From Buxus sempervirens (Eukaryota; Streptophyta; Magnoliopsida; Buxales; Buxaceae): a DNA stretch of 64,000 nucleotides. The position numbers and the translations under genes were made by a program. This document shows, in pieces, positions 40,801 through 47,133 of the stretch (positions within the stretch are counted from its first letter, which is position 1; the number at the start of each line of letters is the position of its first letter). The stretch is from positions 27,776,329 through 27,840,328 of the forward strand of contig OX387189.1 of the NCBI GenBank assembly GCA_947561395.2, in the 5' to 3' direction. The notes under the pieces are model-generated. The model was not told the origin of the DNA, did not search any database, and saw only the letters and a program-made list of their open reading frames with translations.

Positions 40801-43589
40801 AACAAGGATAGAAAGTAAACTAGTTAAGGATGCCTTTATGAGTGTAATCCAGCAGCCTAAGGAGAGATAATTTCGTTTCCACATGCTAATTTCCTCCTTG
40901 TCTTTTCCACCGCTGGATCCCAAAAACTAGCCACCCTAGGTCTTGCACCTAGGGGGAGACCGAGCTATGGAATGGGCCATTCACTCACTTTACACCCCAA
41001 GTTGTGGGTGTAATCAATTAAAGCTTGCTTGTCCAGGTGAATACCCAACAAACAACTTTTGACCATATTTACTCTAAGGCCAGATAACAATTCAAAGCTT
41101 TTCAGTATACATTTCACCCAGAATACTTGCACCGAAGACTTTTCTAACAACAAGATAGAGTCGTGGCAAGTGAGACACATAAATCCCAGACCGACCAACT
41201 TGCAAGCCTTCAATTAAATCTGACTTCTTACCATTCACAATGAAAGAAAAATATATGGGCACAAGTGACTTAGTAAGGGTGAATGGTCACAGGTCTGGTT
41301 CATCACTGCTTGTCTGCTGCCTGAAACAGGGCCAAAACTCTAAAAAGCACACTATGTTACCCAAACTGTTCAGAGCTCCACGGCACAAAATGAATTAAGT
41401 GCACATATATATTCAAGTATAGAAGAAAATAAAATAAAATAACAAAACCTGCTTTGCTTAAAAATATTACAATACTTTCACATACCAATGACACTTATAC
41501 CACATATTATAATGTCGAGGACTGCTATAAATCCAAAATTGAAACAACAAGGTACCCGGTTGACATACTATTTGACCATAAATTTTCAAGTATGAGTCAT
41601 CCATCTGAAGCTCCATCAGAAAATTTTAGGAAACCATCCCAAATTCAAATGCACCAAAAACCTAGCTTCTAACTTTCAGAGACCATTCACCATGTGGAAA
41701 TCAAATTTTTTGCTATCCTCTATGATGAACTAGAAACACATGCTAACTTCATGTTCATATGAACTTCTAAAGAATACTTCCAAAAAAAGAAAAGAATACT
41801 AGTATATTAAACAGAGAGGAACATTAAGAATTTATGTAGAATCTGGGAAAAAATCTAAAAATTGTAGAGTAAAGCAAAGTCAAGTTTTGATTGCAAAAAC
41901 TTGAATTCTTGTGGTGCTTTCAAGCAAGGTTATAAATTTCGTATTTCGCCCAAATTTCACTGGGCCGAGAAATCTAGGGAAAAAGAATTCCCCACAATTT
42001 CCCCATTTTGGGGACATCTGGGGAAATTTCGCTAGATTTCACCAGCATGCTGCCAATTTCATTGGCATGCCACCAAATTTCCCTGAAATTTTTTACAATC
42101 TCGGGAAATCTGAGGGAAATATTTCCCAGATTTTGCAGGCATGCCGCCAATTTCGCCAGCATGGAAGGGAAAAGCCGTCTCTTCCAATTTCGTACCGCTA
42201 CCTCCTGAAAAGCGAAATTTCGGTAGCACCGACAAAATTGTAAACCATGCTTTCAACAGTCAAAGATAAGTTACACATTCATAGACAACATGAAGCGAAA
42301 CTGACAAAAACAAGTAGAAACAAAACAAAATTGCAAAATGGAGCTGAAAAAATCGGAAAATTGTGAAAATGAGTCATAATTTGCAAGATTATCTTGAGAA
42401 ATTAGGTGTCAAGAAGTTAGATAAGATTAAGTATAAGGTTTAGGAAACAAATGCCACATAAAGATATCAAGAATAATCAGAAGATCACAAAATCACAACT
42501 AGTCACAACTACTAATTATCAACCAAGGTAGAAATTCAATAACCAAATTACCCTATTCATATTGTAAAGGGCCTCCACCATTTCTATAGATCTGTTGCGC
42601 ACTGCACCAGCCACCTGGAGAAGTATATGAATAAATAATCAACAGAAGATACAACAAAAACAATAAACTGATTCATCACATATAATTCCTGATTACAGTT
42701 TTACAATAATTTAAAGCTAGGGAGATAATGACAAAAACAAATTTAAAAAGTTCCTCCAACAAAATCTACTAAAACCCCAATGATCAGCAATTTGAAGAAA
42801 TAAACAAAAACTATAACAGTAAATGCGAAAATCAATGGTAGTAAGAGTAGCAAACTCAGACTATTGTATCCTTGAAGGGACATAACTCATGATTACGAAT
42901 GAGCTAACCTTCTTCCAATCCTTTGCATACTTCCTGTAGGCTTCATAGAAACGTTCAAGCTCATCTTCGCTCCATGGAGATCCTAACATGTCAGACAACT
43001 TCCTCTTCTACAATGAAGGGTGAAGACAAACACTTAATAATATTTACAAAACAAAACTATTTAAAAATCAGTTGTTGCATCAGGATGTGAGAGCCATTAT
43101 ACGTTCAATCAAAGCCATAGATTAAAACATTCATTTGCTAGACACAGTCATCGTCTCATCCACAAAAATCCATCACACATATGCAAACAACATCAACAGA
43201 CATAAGGAAGAGACGGAGAGAATAGAGACAAAAAGGATATAATCATAACAATAAAAGTTCAAAGAATTTGCTCTTAGGTTCATGCTATTCACAAACACAA
43301 ATTACAGTGTATATTTTCATTATACCTCTTGACAATCAAGTATGTATCACATATCCAGAAAAATTAAAGACTCCATGAATGAACATTAACTATTGCAAAA
43401 CTCTTAAAGCTAAGGAAAAGGTAGTCAGTACAACTAATTCTTTTTAATTTGAATAACAATGCCTTATACAAACCAATAACTCACCCTCTGTCCACTTTTG
43501 CTAGCAGTCCCTCCATCTTTATTAGGTGAAACCTCATTGATATTAGAAAACCGCTTATTCACACTTCTAGATTTTCTTGTTGGGGCCAT
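1371..43589 (-). CDS. ALY: ALWAYS EARLY (ALY) family protein, LIN-9-like DREAM/MuvB subunit, 19 coding exons
   Basis: Spliced minus-strand gene of about 1199 codons, ATG at 43589-43587 and TGA at 1373-1371. Every exon-intron junction was read by eye and all phases agree, so no coding exon appears to be missing. The protein starts [13 protein letters not shown] as in known plant ALY proteins. A SANT/Myb domain lies at about residues 44-92 (core [20 protein letters not shown]), a basic Ser-rich linker at 116-420, the DIRP domain at about 647-745 ([19 protein letters not shown], then [20 protein letters not shown]), an ALY-conserved segment at 745-800, and a C-terminal region with [18 protein letters not shown] and RQRNTY, ending in ILALIPT. 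Family knowledge: ALY/LIN-9 proteins are nuclear scaffold subunits of DREAM-type complexes with MYB and E2F factors. Arabidopsis has three ALY paralogues; the length and intact SANT suggest ALY2/ALY3 type, but I cannot choose. Introns range from 82 bp to 12.2 kb. No in-frame stop was seen. Confidence 0.95.
1816..2115 (-). CDS. ALY: ALY coding exon 18 (residues 1046-1145)
   Basis: Encodes [19 protein letters not shown] onward and ends [14 protein letters not shown], matching the family's C-terminal region. 100 codons, phase 0; donor GTAAAG. Confidence 0.94.
2391..2609 (-). CDS. ALY: ALY coding exon 17 (residues 973-1045)
   Basis: Encodes [20 protein letters not shown] and later [22 protein letters not shown], both ALY signatures. 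Donor GTATAC, acceptor TTTCAG, phase 0. Confidence 0.95.
2610..2715 (-). other. Non-canonical GC-AG intron (ALY intron 16)
   Basis: A 106-bp intron whose 5' splice site on the minus strand is CAG/GCATGT and whose 3' site is TTTTCAG. Only this junction keeps the reading frame and joins ADDQ to [10 protein letters not shown] as in the family. GC-AG introns are a known minor class read by the major spliceosome, and CAG before GC fits their consensus. Confidence 0.88.
2716..2859 (-). CDS. ALY: ALY coding exon 16 (residues 925-972), GC donor
   Basis: Encodes [20 protein letters not shown], then [20 protein letters not shown] and ADDQ. The downstream intron begins with GC instead of GT (CAG/GCATGT). 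The nearest GT would add four bases and break the frame with exon 17. Confidence 0.94.
3722..4790 (-). mobile_element. Degraded LINE (L1-type) 3' remnant, zf-RVT and RNase H regions
   Basis: Plus-strand poly-T at 3723-3738 marks the A-tail of a minus-strand LINE. Reverse translation near 4700-4630 gives [20 protein letters not shown] and KVNNGDIFQ, the region before the zf-RVT motif. Around 4375-4190 it gives [20 protein letters not shown] and a following [10 protein letters not shown], which resembles the LINE-linked RNase H domain. Several stops separate the segments, so it is old and dead. The RNase H domain distinguishes it from the 20-26 kb LINE. Confidence 0.7.
3802..3976. mobile_element. 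hAT-type MITE copy 1, 175 bp, in the LINE remnant
   Basis: Begins CAAGGTTTAAAA and ends TTAAAACCTTG, terminal inverted repeats of about 10 bp. A perfect 8-bp direct repeat CTTGAGAT lies at 3794-3801 and 3977-3984, the duplication size of hAT elements. The interior repeats TATCGGCCGAT-like palindromes. No coding capacity. Confidence 0.8.
5320..5612. repeat. CCA/CCG-rich trinucleotide tract
   Basis: Imperfect CCA and CCG repeats of nearly 300 bp, whose complement reads as a Gly/Trp/Val-rich ORF that is an artefact. GGCTGTGTTTGGA-like sequence at 5201 and TCCAAAC near 5668 could be ends of an old element carrying the tract, but no target duplication was seen. Confidence 0.85.
6358..6410. repeat. 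Compound microsatellite A, CA, TA
   Basis: A poly-A run passes directly into CA repeats and then TA repeats. Confidence 0.95.
7752..7872 (-). mobile_element. Very short 5'-truncated LINE tail with 17-18 bp target repeats
   Basis: Plus-strand poly-T of about 20 bases follows CCAGTTGATGATGTG at 7734, and the same sequence recurs at 7873-7890 after the insert. The internal text TTTGATCAGTAATGG is the complement of the ATTACTGATCAAA tail seen in the LINE ending at 26040. It is the last ~100 bp of a related LINE inserted in the minus direction. Confidence 0.85.
8687..8848 (-). CDS. ALY: ALY coding exon 15 (residues 871-924)
   Basis: Encodes [20 protein letters not shown], then [27 protein letters not shown] (read continuously). 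The last segment is nearly invariant in plant ALY proteins. Introns of about 5.7 and 5.8 kb flank it. Confidence 0.95.
10284..10930 (-). mobile_element. LINE 3' remnant with RNase H C-terminal segment
   Basis: Plus-strand T-rich tract at 10276-10301 followed by TCCTGATGAATGACGAG resembles the complement of a plant LINE tail. Reverse translation near 10640-10500 gives [20 protein letters not shown] and [13 protein letters not shown], close to the LINE RNase H ending 'NHVRRSAN..AD.LAKEGV'. Frame is interrupted; the 5' limit is uncertain. Confidence 0.65.
11679..11846 (+). mobile_element. Au-type SINE (tRNA-derived)
   Basis: Text GCAAGCCTTGGCACAACGGT (A-box region) and GGTTCAAGTC (B box, 11735-11744) is followed by GACCCTCCCTAGACCCCGCA and GGAGCCTCGTGCACTGG, the diagnostic 3' part of the plant Au SINE. 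Near-identical 14-bp flanks ATATGGAATATATT (11665) and ATATGGAATCTATT (11847) are the target duplication. The short T tail is typical of Au SINEs. Confidence 0.88.
13848..13886 (+). repeat. Poly-G homopolymer of 39 bases
   Basis: An uninterrupted run of 39 G follows T-rich sequence. Such length is rare in plant genomes. It can form G-quadruplexes, or it may be a sequencing or assembly artefact. Confidence 0.95.
14081..14119. repeat. GT microsatellite
   Basis: TGTGTGAG and TG repeats over about 40 bp. Confidence 0.9.
14530..14772 (-). CDS. ALY: ALY coding exon 14 (residues 790-870)
   Basis: Encodes [20 protein letters not shown], continuing the ALY-conserved block after DIRP, then a variable stretch ending LSTLLKQAT. 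Phase 0 at both ends. Confidence 0.95.
14773..17920 (-). other. ALY intron 13, 3.1 kb, contents
   Basis: Holds the MITE at 15988-16095. A second 'ATGGTTTTAAA' near 16379 may be the end of a decayed relative. Otherwise AT-rich with no supportable feature. Confidence 0.6.
15988..16095. mobile_element. hAT-type MITE copy 2, 108 bp
   Basis: Begins CAAGGTTTTAA and ends TTTTAAACCTTG, the same termini as the element at 3802. Flanks AAATGAAG (15980-15987) and AATTGAAG (16096-16103) match at 7 of 8 positions, a hAT-sized duplication. The interior has ACCGGCCTGAACCGGTGCC-like palindromic text. Confidence 0.75.
17921..18203 (-). CDS. ALY: ALY coding exon 13, DIRP domain second part (residues 695-789)
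   Basis: Encodes [20 protein letters not shown], then [20 protein letters not shown] and the conserved [33 protein letters not shown]. This is the most conserved block of LIN-9/ALY proteins. Confidence 0.97.
18340..18518 (-). CDS. ALY: ALY coding exon 12, DIRP domain first part (residues 636-695)
   Basis: Encodes [20 protein letters not shown], then the DIRP hallmark [19 protein letters not shown] and [19 protein letters not shown]. Ends in phase 2; the serine codon is split with exon 13. Confidence 0.97.
18601..18933 (-). CDS. ALY: ALY coding exon 11 (residues 525-635)
   Basis: Encodes [18 protein letters not shown] onward and [13 protein letters not shown], then [16 protein letters not shown], the segment leading into DIRP. 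It is 111 codons, phase 0 at both ends; donor GTTAGT, acceptor TGTAG. Confidence 0.94.
19268..20188 (+). mobile_element. 5'-truncated LINE, zf-RVT and C-terminal region
   Basis: Translation around 19640-19710 gives [26 protein letters not shown], the Cys/His zf-RVT motif at the end of plant LINE ORF2, followed at 19800 by [20 protein letters not shown], the usual 'WRLVPL.I.W.IW.ERN' tail. The end is TTACCGATCAAAAA. The 12-bp ATACAAGAAAAA occurs at 19256-19267 and 20189-20200, the target duplication. Sense orientation is opposite to ALY. Several stops are present. Confidence 0.82.
21312..23065 (+). pseudogene. LINE ORF1 (DUF4283-like, nucleic-acid-binding protein), broken
   Basis: 21312-21737 encodes a segment with [20 protein letters not shown] and [14 protein letters not shown], resembling the DUF4283 region of plant L1 ORF1 proteins ('GLPLHLW...IG..CGG'). 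After a frame change, 21809-23065 encodes 418 residues that start [10 protein letters not shown] and continue as an acidic, Ser-rich tail with no zinc knuckle that I can see. Shorter open pieces at 20544-20756 and 20805-21014 are probably the N-terminal part. ORF1 ends 154 bp before ORF2. Confidence 0.7.
23220..23966 (+). pseudogene. LINE ORF2 apurinic endonuclease domain
   Basis: Starts [15 protein letters not shown], followed by [33 protein letters not shown] and LDHNPI. These are the Asn, Glu, Tyr, Asp/Asn, Asp-Arg and Asp-His catalytic motifs of APE-type LINE endonucleases in order. The usual SDH is LDH here. The frame is lost at a GGGGGGG run near 23937 and continues in another frame as PFRFANMWL. 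Confidence 0.9.
23959..24450 (+). pseudogene. LINE ORF2 linker between endonuclease and RT
   Basis: Continues in a second frame with [41 protein letters not shown] and [13 protein letters not shown], all usual for plant L1 ORF2. A further frame change near 24320 leads to [18 protein letters not shown] and ends in a stop at 24449. Confidence 0.8.
24569..25105 (+). pseudogene. LINE reverse transcriptase, N-terminal part only
   Basis: Contains [54 protein letters not shown] and [13 protein letters not shown] (motif A with its Asp). Coding similarity stops at [10 protein letters not shown]; the normal continuation with the RQGDPLSP and F/YADD motifs is absent, and the next recognisable sequence is far downstream in the protein. 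Several hundred residues are deleted at about 25098. Confidence 0.9.
25107..25706 (+). pseudogene. LINE ORF2 C-terminal region with zf-RVT
   Basis: Open from the deletion point: [40 protein letters not shown], then [21 protein letters not shown]-like text, the CXXC-HXXXXC motif of zf-RVT. A stop at 25704 cuts the tail; in-frame similarity to 'IWLNRN' resumes after it. Confidence 0.85.
27200..28450 (+). mobile_element. Possible old LTR fragment related to the 50-62 kb LTRs
   Basis: Degenerate repeats with 'GATAATG' every 30-45 bp (27820-27900) are followed by GAGCTCATTCTTATC and an acceptor-like ATCATTACAG near 28110 and CGGGTCACA near 28433. The order resembles the tandem, hairpin, acceptor and terminal layout of the LTRs at 51-62 kb. 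Boundaries and duplication were not found. Confidence 0.3.
29880..30729 (+). mobile_element. Probable LINE 3' end remnant
   Basis: The text around 30050-30130 resembles a decayed zf-RVT region (a Cys/His run before CTCTGGGTAGCC). The end TGAAATCCTTCTTCAATTAT followed by an A-rich tail (30712-30729) is like plant LINE 3' ends. No open frame remains. Confidence 0.4.
31142..31198 (-). CDS. ALY: ALY coding exon 10 (residues 506-524)
   Basis: A 57-bp exon encoding [19 protein letters not shown] in phase 0, with TTTCAG acceptor and GTGCGT donor. It is the last exon before the 12.2 kb intron. Confidence 0.85.
31315..31568 (-). CDS. ALY: ALY coding exon 9 (residues 421-505)
   Basis: Encodes [17 protein letters not shown] and a polar linker that ends KKSRKLK. 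Phase matches exons 8 and 10. Separated from exon 8 by a 3.27 kb intron that holds a copia fossil. Confidence 0.9.
32170..32342. repeat. GGT/GTG trinucleotide tract
   Basis: Imperfect GGT repeats, densest at 32282-32342 and ending in a G-rich run. Reads as a Val/Gly-rich ORF that is not a gene. Confidence 0.9.
32950..33700 (+). mobile_element. Ty1/copia fossil: end of the RT/RNase H region and possible LTR
   Basis: The plus-strand text near 33000-33230 preserves the order of the copia polyprotein's end (a DNRA-like region, a [20 protein letters not shown] segment at 33150-33210). An LTR-like, T-rich stretch with a possible leader follows to about 33.7 kb. The copy is broken and lacks most of the element; it looks old. 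Confidence 0.6.
34835..34915 (-). CDS. ALY: ALY coding exon 8 (residues 394-421)
   Basis: Encodes [20 protein letters not shown] and PASTIES, a conserved ALY helix found between SANT and DIRP. Phase 1 at both ends; acceptor TTCAG, donor GTAAGT. Confidence 0.93.
34916..35861 (-). other. ALY intron 7, no mobile element identified
   Basis: Contains a short CA tract near 35060 and a TA microsatellite at 35276-35295. The phrase TTAAGGAAGGTCCTAT occurs twice (about 35402 and 35569), suggesting a small duplication. Confidence 0.55.
35862..36237 (-). CDS. ALY: ALY coding exon 7 (residues 269-394)
   Basis: Encodes a variable, charged linker starting [10 protein letters not shown], with [12 protein letters not shown] and ending [12 protein letters not shown]. 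It is Lys/Arg-rich and probably disordered; nuclear-localisation-like basic clusters are visible. Ends in phase 1. Confidence 0.9.
36353..36618 (-). CDS. ALY: ALY coding exon 6 (residues 180-268)
   Basis: Encodes [19 protein letters not shown] onward, including [20 protein letters not shown], a conserved short helical segment of ALY proteins. It takes phase 1 from exon 5 and ends in phase 0 at NGEKM. Confidence 0.94.
36799..36991 (-). CDS. ALY: ALY coding exon 5 (residues 116-180)
   Basis: Begins [13 protein letters not shown], as in other ALY proteins after the DHY motif, then a basic stretch ([18 protein letters not shown]) and ends KKKRSG in phase 1. Donor GTAAAT, acceptor TGCAG. Confidence 0.93.
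36992..38918 (-). other. ALY intron 4, 1.9 kb, nothing recognised
   Basis: AT-rich sequence with no ORF, tail, inverted repeat or tandem structure that I can support. Confidence 0.5.
38919..38996 (-). CDS. ALY: ALY coding exon 4 (residues 90-115)
   Basis: Encodes [20 protein letters not shown] then DHYNSV, matching the ALY segment that follows SANT. Donor GTGAGA, acceptor TTTCAG. It lies 3.55 kb from exon 3 because of a LINE and a MITE in the intron. Confidence 0.93.
39348..41257 (-). mobile_element. 5'-truncated LINE with perfect 11-bp target repeats
   Basis: GGCACAAGTGA occurs at 39337-39347 and 41258-41268, directly bordering the element. The poly-T at 39348 is the complement of its A-tail. 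Reverse translation gives an RT segment (41213-40965: [27 protein letters not shown]), a middle segment (40362-40126) and a C-terminal [19 protein letters not shown] (39700). Stops and frame changes separate them. Same strand as ALY, in intron 3. Confidence 0.92.
41925..42249. mobile_element. hAT-type MITE copy 3, 325 bp
   Basis: Starts CAAGGTTATAAATTTCG and ends CAAAATTGTAAACCATG, imperfect inverted ends related to those at 3802 and 15988. CTTTCAAG (41917-41924) and CTTTCAAC (42250-42257) match at 7 of 8. The interior is made of GGGAAATTTC-like repeats in both orientations. A similar interior fragment occurs at 44320-44440. Confidence 0.72.
42552..42614 (-). CDS. ALY: ALY coding exon 3 (residues 69-89), second half of SANT domain
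   Basis: Encodes [20 protein letters not shown] plus R, the third helix of the SANT fold. It is phase 0 at both ends, with CAG acceptor and GTAATT donor. Confidence 0.95.
42909..43007 (-). CDS. ALY: ALY coding exon 2 (residues 36-68), first half of SANT domain
   Basis: Encodes [20 protein letters not shown] and continues to AKDWKK. Both ends are phase 0; donor GTTAGC, acceptor TGTAG. Confidence 0.95.
43485..43589 (-). CDS. ALY: ALY coding exon 1 (residues 1-35)
   Basis: Encodes [13 protein letters not shown] onward and ends with KSGQR, the conserved N-terminus of plant ALY. The donor reads GTGAGT. The start is chosen by match to the family N-terminus. An acceptor-like CAG lies about 20 bases upstream of the ATG, which suggests that this exon begins within the 5' UTR. 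Confidence 0.92.
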
Positions 43590-45737
43590 CAATAGCTTTC
43601 TTTACAATCTGAGATGCACCAAGAAGAAAAAACAGATGTTACTAAATGATATTTCATAACCATATCATGAATTAATAAAGAGTGAATGCTCTACATTTAA
43701 AACAAACAAGTAATAGCAATAACAAAAACGTAACAAATGCCCAGAATTTATAAACTTGATCAAAAGAAAAATTAATACCAAGGTCTAATGACATTTTTCT
43801 TTCCTTTCAGTTTCATATATTCATCCATAAGAGTATTAGATAAAAGACCGAATAACTCAGCTAAGGACCACAGTCATCAAAATGCTTAGGCATCAGATAT
43901 ACATCTTGCCTAGGGGGTTTACCCCTCGTCTAGGCTATAACTTATAAGGACGACTATAAAACGGGCATTTTTCCTCATGTATTTCTCCTCTCGTCTTGTG
44001 CAAAATTAATTTGAAATGGCCCTTAGAACGGCCATTTTTTTCCTCATGTATTGGCATTCTTGCTTTAAAGCTTCTTTGATTTAGGGATTTAGGCAACATC
44101 TCTTCTCCTCATTTCTTTTTTATGTGACTATGTGTTGACTTGATTAGTTTTATCACATTTTTCTTGATTTTCTATATGCAATATGCATGAAATGACTTAT
44201 ACATCACATTTATATGCCTTTCTTTTTTATTTTCTTGGATGTGTTGGATTTATTTCACACCCATGTCTGGCAGTATAAATGAATTCAACCAGAAAAAAAA
44301 ACCAAGAAAAACACATATTTCCCCCATTTTCCCTTGCTAAGGAAATCTGGGGAATGTTTCCCATATTTCACCGAAATTTCGCCGATGATCACACCGGTGG
44401 CATGCTGGCAAAATCCAAAATTGAAATCCTTAATTTTAAGCATGTTTATGAGTAGATTTACCTATAAATTTTATGCACTCAGTGTCCTATAATATGTGAT
44501 AATGTGTTTTAATTTAGTTTATGGTGTTTTGTTGCTTGTTTTATGTTATTTGCTATCTACATTGATTAGGTCACTGTTTTGGATGAAACTATTGAATTTG
44601 GGCTTAAAAAGATCAGGAGAAGACAAAAATTAGAGATTCTGTACGTGAATTACGACATGCCACTGAGAATTCATGTCTGCAAGTTTCTAACTCTATTAAT
44701 TACGGCATGTGGCAACTTAATACTATGGCATGACATAAATGATTTAGGCACATTGTAGAAGCAATTTGAGCATGCTGTAATAAGCAGTAAACAGGAATTT
44801 CACTGAACTTTAACTGTTATCCTGCACAACACTGAAACAATTACTCTGCTTCATACTTATTTACTTGAAAGACATTTAAAAAAAATTTGTAATAAACATG
44901 AGATTCATTTAATTAGGTCTTTACATGTAAATAAGGATTATTCCTTATTTGAATTCAATAAAAATATTTCCAGGACTTGATTCCTTACCAATAAAATGTA
45001 AACTTTCCGGTTCATGCCTAAAATCTGATTTTTTGAGTAGCCCACAAAATTCACTATTTCGAGGACAAAGAATATAGTAATAATTGTTTCGGTGAGTTAG
45101 TATTTTTTTTTTTTTTTTTGGTTAGTGTCTAATATTATAGAAACACTAGAAATCAAGTTTTTAGGGGGAAGAAGAATCCAATGAGAGCTCTAAAAAATAT
45201 TCATTGAAAGTCAACGTTCCGCCCAACAGTTAGAAAATTTTACAACATGAAATCTTAATGTACCAAAAGATACGGGTTTTTAGTTTAGTGAGTTTTAATA
45301 TTTCCTAGTCTTGTTTAATTAGATATACAGATGTTTTATGATTTCATATGAATCGTTTGGATAGTTTAATTGTTTAAGGCCCAAATCAATAAAGCAAGTA
45401 CGTGGCTGTTGTTGAAAGCATATTTGATATGCATCTACATCACCTAGGATGTTGGATTGTATTATTATCACTGTTCATATTTGTATTATAAACTGTTGAT
45501 GGATGTCTACTCCCAACAGTCACCAACAACCTACTATAAATTTGTCGTAGTGAGGGCAATAGCAATATCCAAGACCTATCTTGTAGATGTAAATATGACT
45601 TATGGATTGTGACTTGAGACTCTAGTATATGATTAGAAATGAGACCATGATGTTATTTTCGAGTCAGATTTGCCGCAGAATGCTACGAGGTGCTCCAAAC
45701 CGGTATCTATGGACGTGCTCCTTATTGAGGTCTATAG

Positions 45738-46833
45738 AGGTGCTCAATGAATGTCGTGCCGTCGAAATTACAGTGCAGGCGAAATTTTGCCGGTTCCAAC
45801 TGGAACCAAAACGAATGCCTTAGAATTCCATTTGGGAATCAAATACGTCATGATTTCAACCGGCATCGACGGCATACCGCAGTATGTCGGTCGAAATTCC
45901 CCTTATTTTGACGGCACACCCTGCTTGCCTACGAAACAGGTTGATTCCGCATGGCAAGCACGGCGTGCCTTGCAGAACCCTAAAAACAACATAAAATAGA
46001 AGAAGAAGAAGAAGAAAAGAACAGAAAGAGAAGGGGGGAAGGAGTACCTAGGTGATGGTGCCCCCTACTCCAACGCTGAAAGGACAAGGTAAAGCCGTAG
46101 AAAAAGGGAGAGAGAGGAACGGAGAGAGGAAGAGAGACAGGTAAAAAAGGGGAAAGAGAGACAGAGGAGGAGATAGGGATAGGGAGAGGGGAGAGAGAGA
46201 GGGGGAGAGGGGGGAAAAGAGATACGGGGAGGGGGTGTGGTCTCGTTCCATTTGCCTCTCCTCTTTGACTGATGAAAGATGATGAAGAAGAAGAAGAAGG
46301 GGGGTGGTCTTACACGTGCAACATTAATTCAGTTTTAAACTCATTTTGTTATATATAGATTTAAATATTTATTCTAAAATTAATTTAAATTCTTTTAGTT
46401 TTATTTTTTATATGTATTTTATAAATTCAAAATATAAATAATAAATATAAAGAAATAGAAGATTCAAAAATCTTAAAAATATTCTCCTTTTTATTTATTT
46501 TTAAGGTATTAGTTTTACTCAACCAAACTTAAAAAACTACAGAAAATAAAAAATAAAAAAACTTATAATTTTTTTACTTTCGAAAATTTTGAAATTACTT
46601 TAATTTCTAAACAAAAGAAAACAAGTAAAGGCAAATAAAAAAATATGAATAGAAATATAATGTGTGAATGTCTATATAATTAATATATATATATATTATT
46701 TTTATTTTTATGATTTCTCTTATTTTTAAATATTTTAAGAATTTTGCAGCAAGCGGCGTGGCAACAAAATATCAGCGAAACGGCAGACGGGATCTCTAGT
46801 GAAACGACACCAAAACTGACACGGCAAACCTTA
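45738..46833. mobile_element. Possible degraded non-autonomous element between 22-bp repeats
   Basis: TGCTCCTTATTGAGGTCTAT (45716) and TGCTCCATATTGGGGTCTAT (46834) match at most positions and border a block with GC-richer ends (GTCGTGCCGTCG left, GACACGGCAAACC right), a GA-rich tract and an AT-rich core. The ends are weakly inverted. Class uncertain. Confidence 0.4.
46083..46232. repeat. GA-rich tract
   Basis: Imperfect GAGAGG/GGGGAGA repeats on the plus strand. The minus-strand Ser/Pro/Leu ORF over it is an artefact. Confidence 0.85.
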
Positions 46834-46858
46834 TGCTCCATATTGGGGTCTATGGTAG

Positions 46859-46925
46859 GAATACTGTAGAGGTCCTCCTTATCATATTGGCAAGAATACT
46901 GTAGAGGTCCTCCTTATCATATTGG
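46859..46925 (+). repeat. Tandem duplication, 35-bp period
   Basis: Two 32-bp copies starting GAATACTGTAGAGGTCCTCC at 46859 and 46894, separated by 3 bases. Confidence 0.95.
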
Positions 46926-46944
46926 AAGATCCCTTCTCAACTAG

Positions 46945-47133
46945 GGATATTCTTGTTATATGAAAGTGGGAAAGTACTAAAGGTAGTTGGAGCTTTTTTA
47001 GTAGCATAGAAACAGATCTATATAATTTTGATTAATATAAAATTGGGAGATGTTTTTGCCAAGGAGATATTTTATAATGCGAAGGACAACTCCCTTTTTG
47101 GAATACTTTGAAAACTAATTAGGAAAAACAATA
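46945..47133 (+). repeat. Left arm of 189-bp inverted duplication
   Basis: Reverse complement of 52324-52512, nearly identical along its whole length. See the right arm. Confidence 0.92.

Noticed and set aside
46048-46251. Ser/Pro/Leu-rich minus-strand ORF
   Set aside because: Complement of a GA-rich low-complexity tract.
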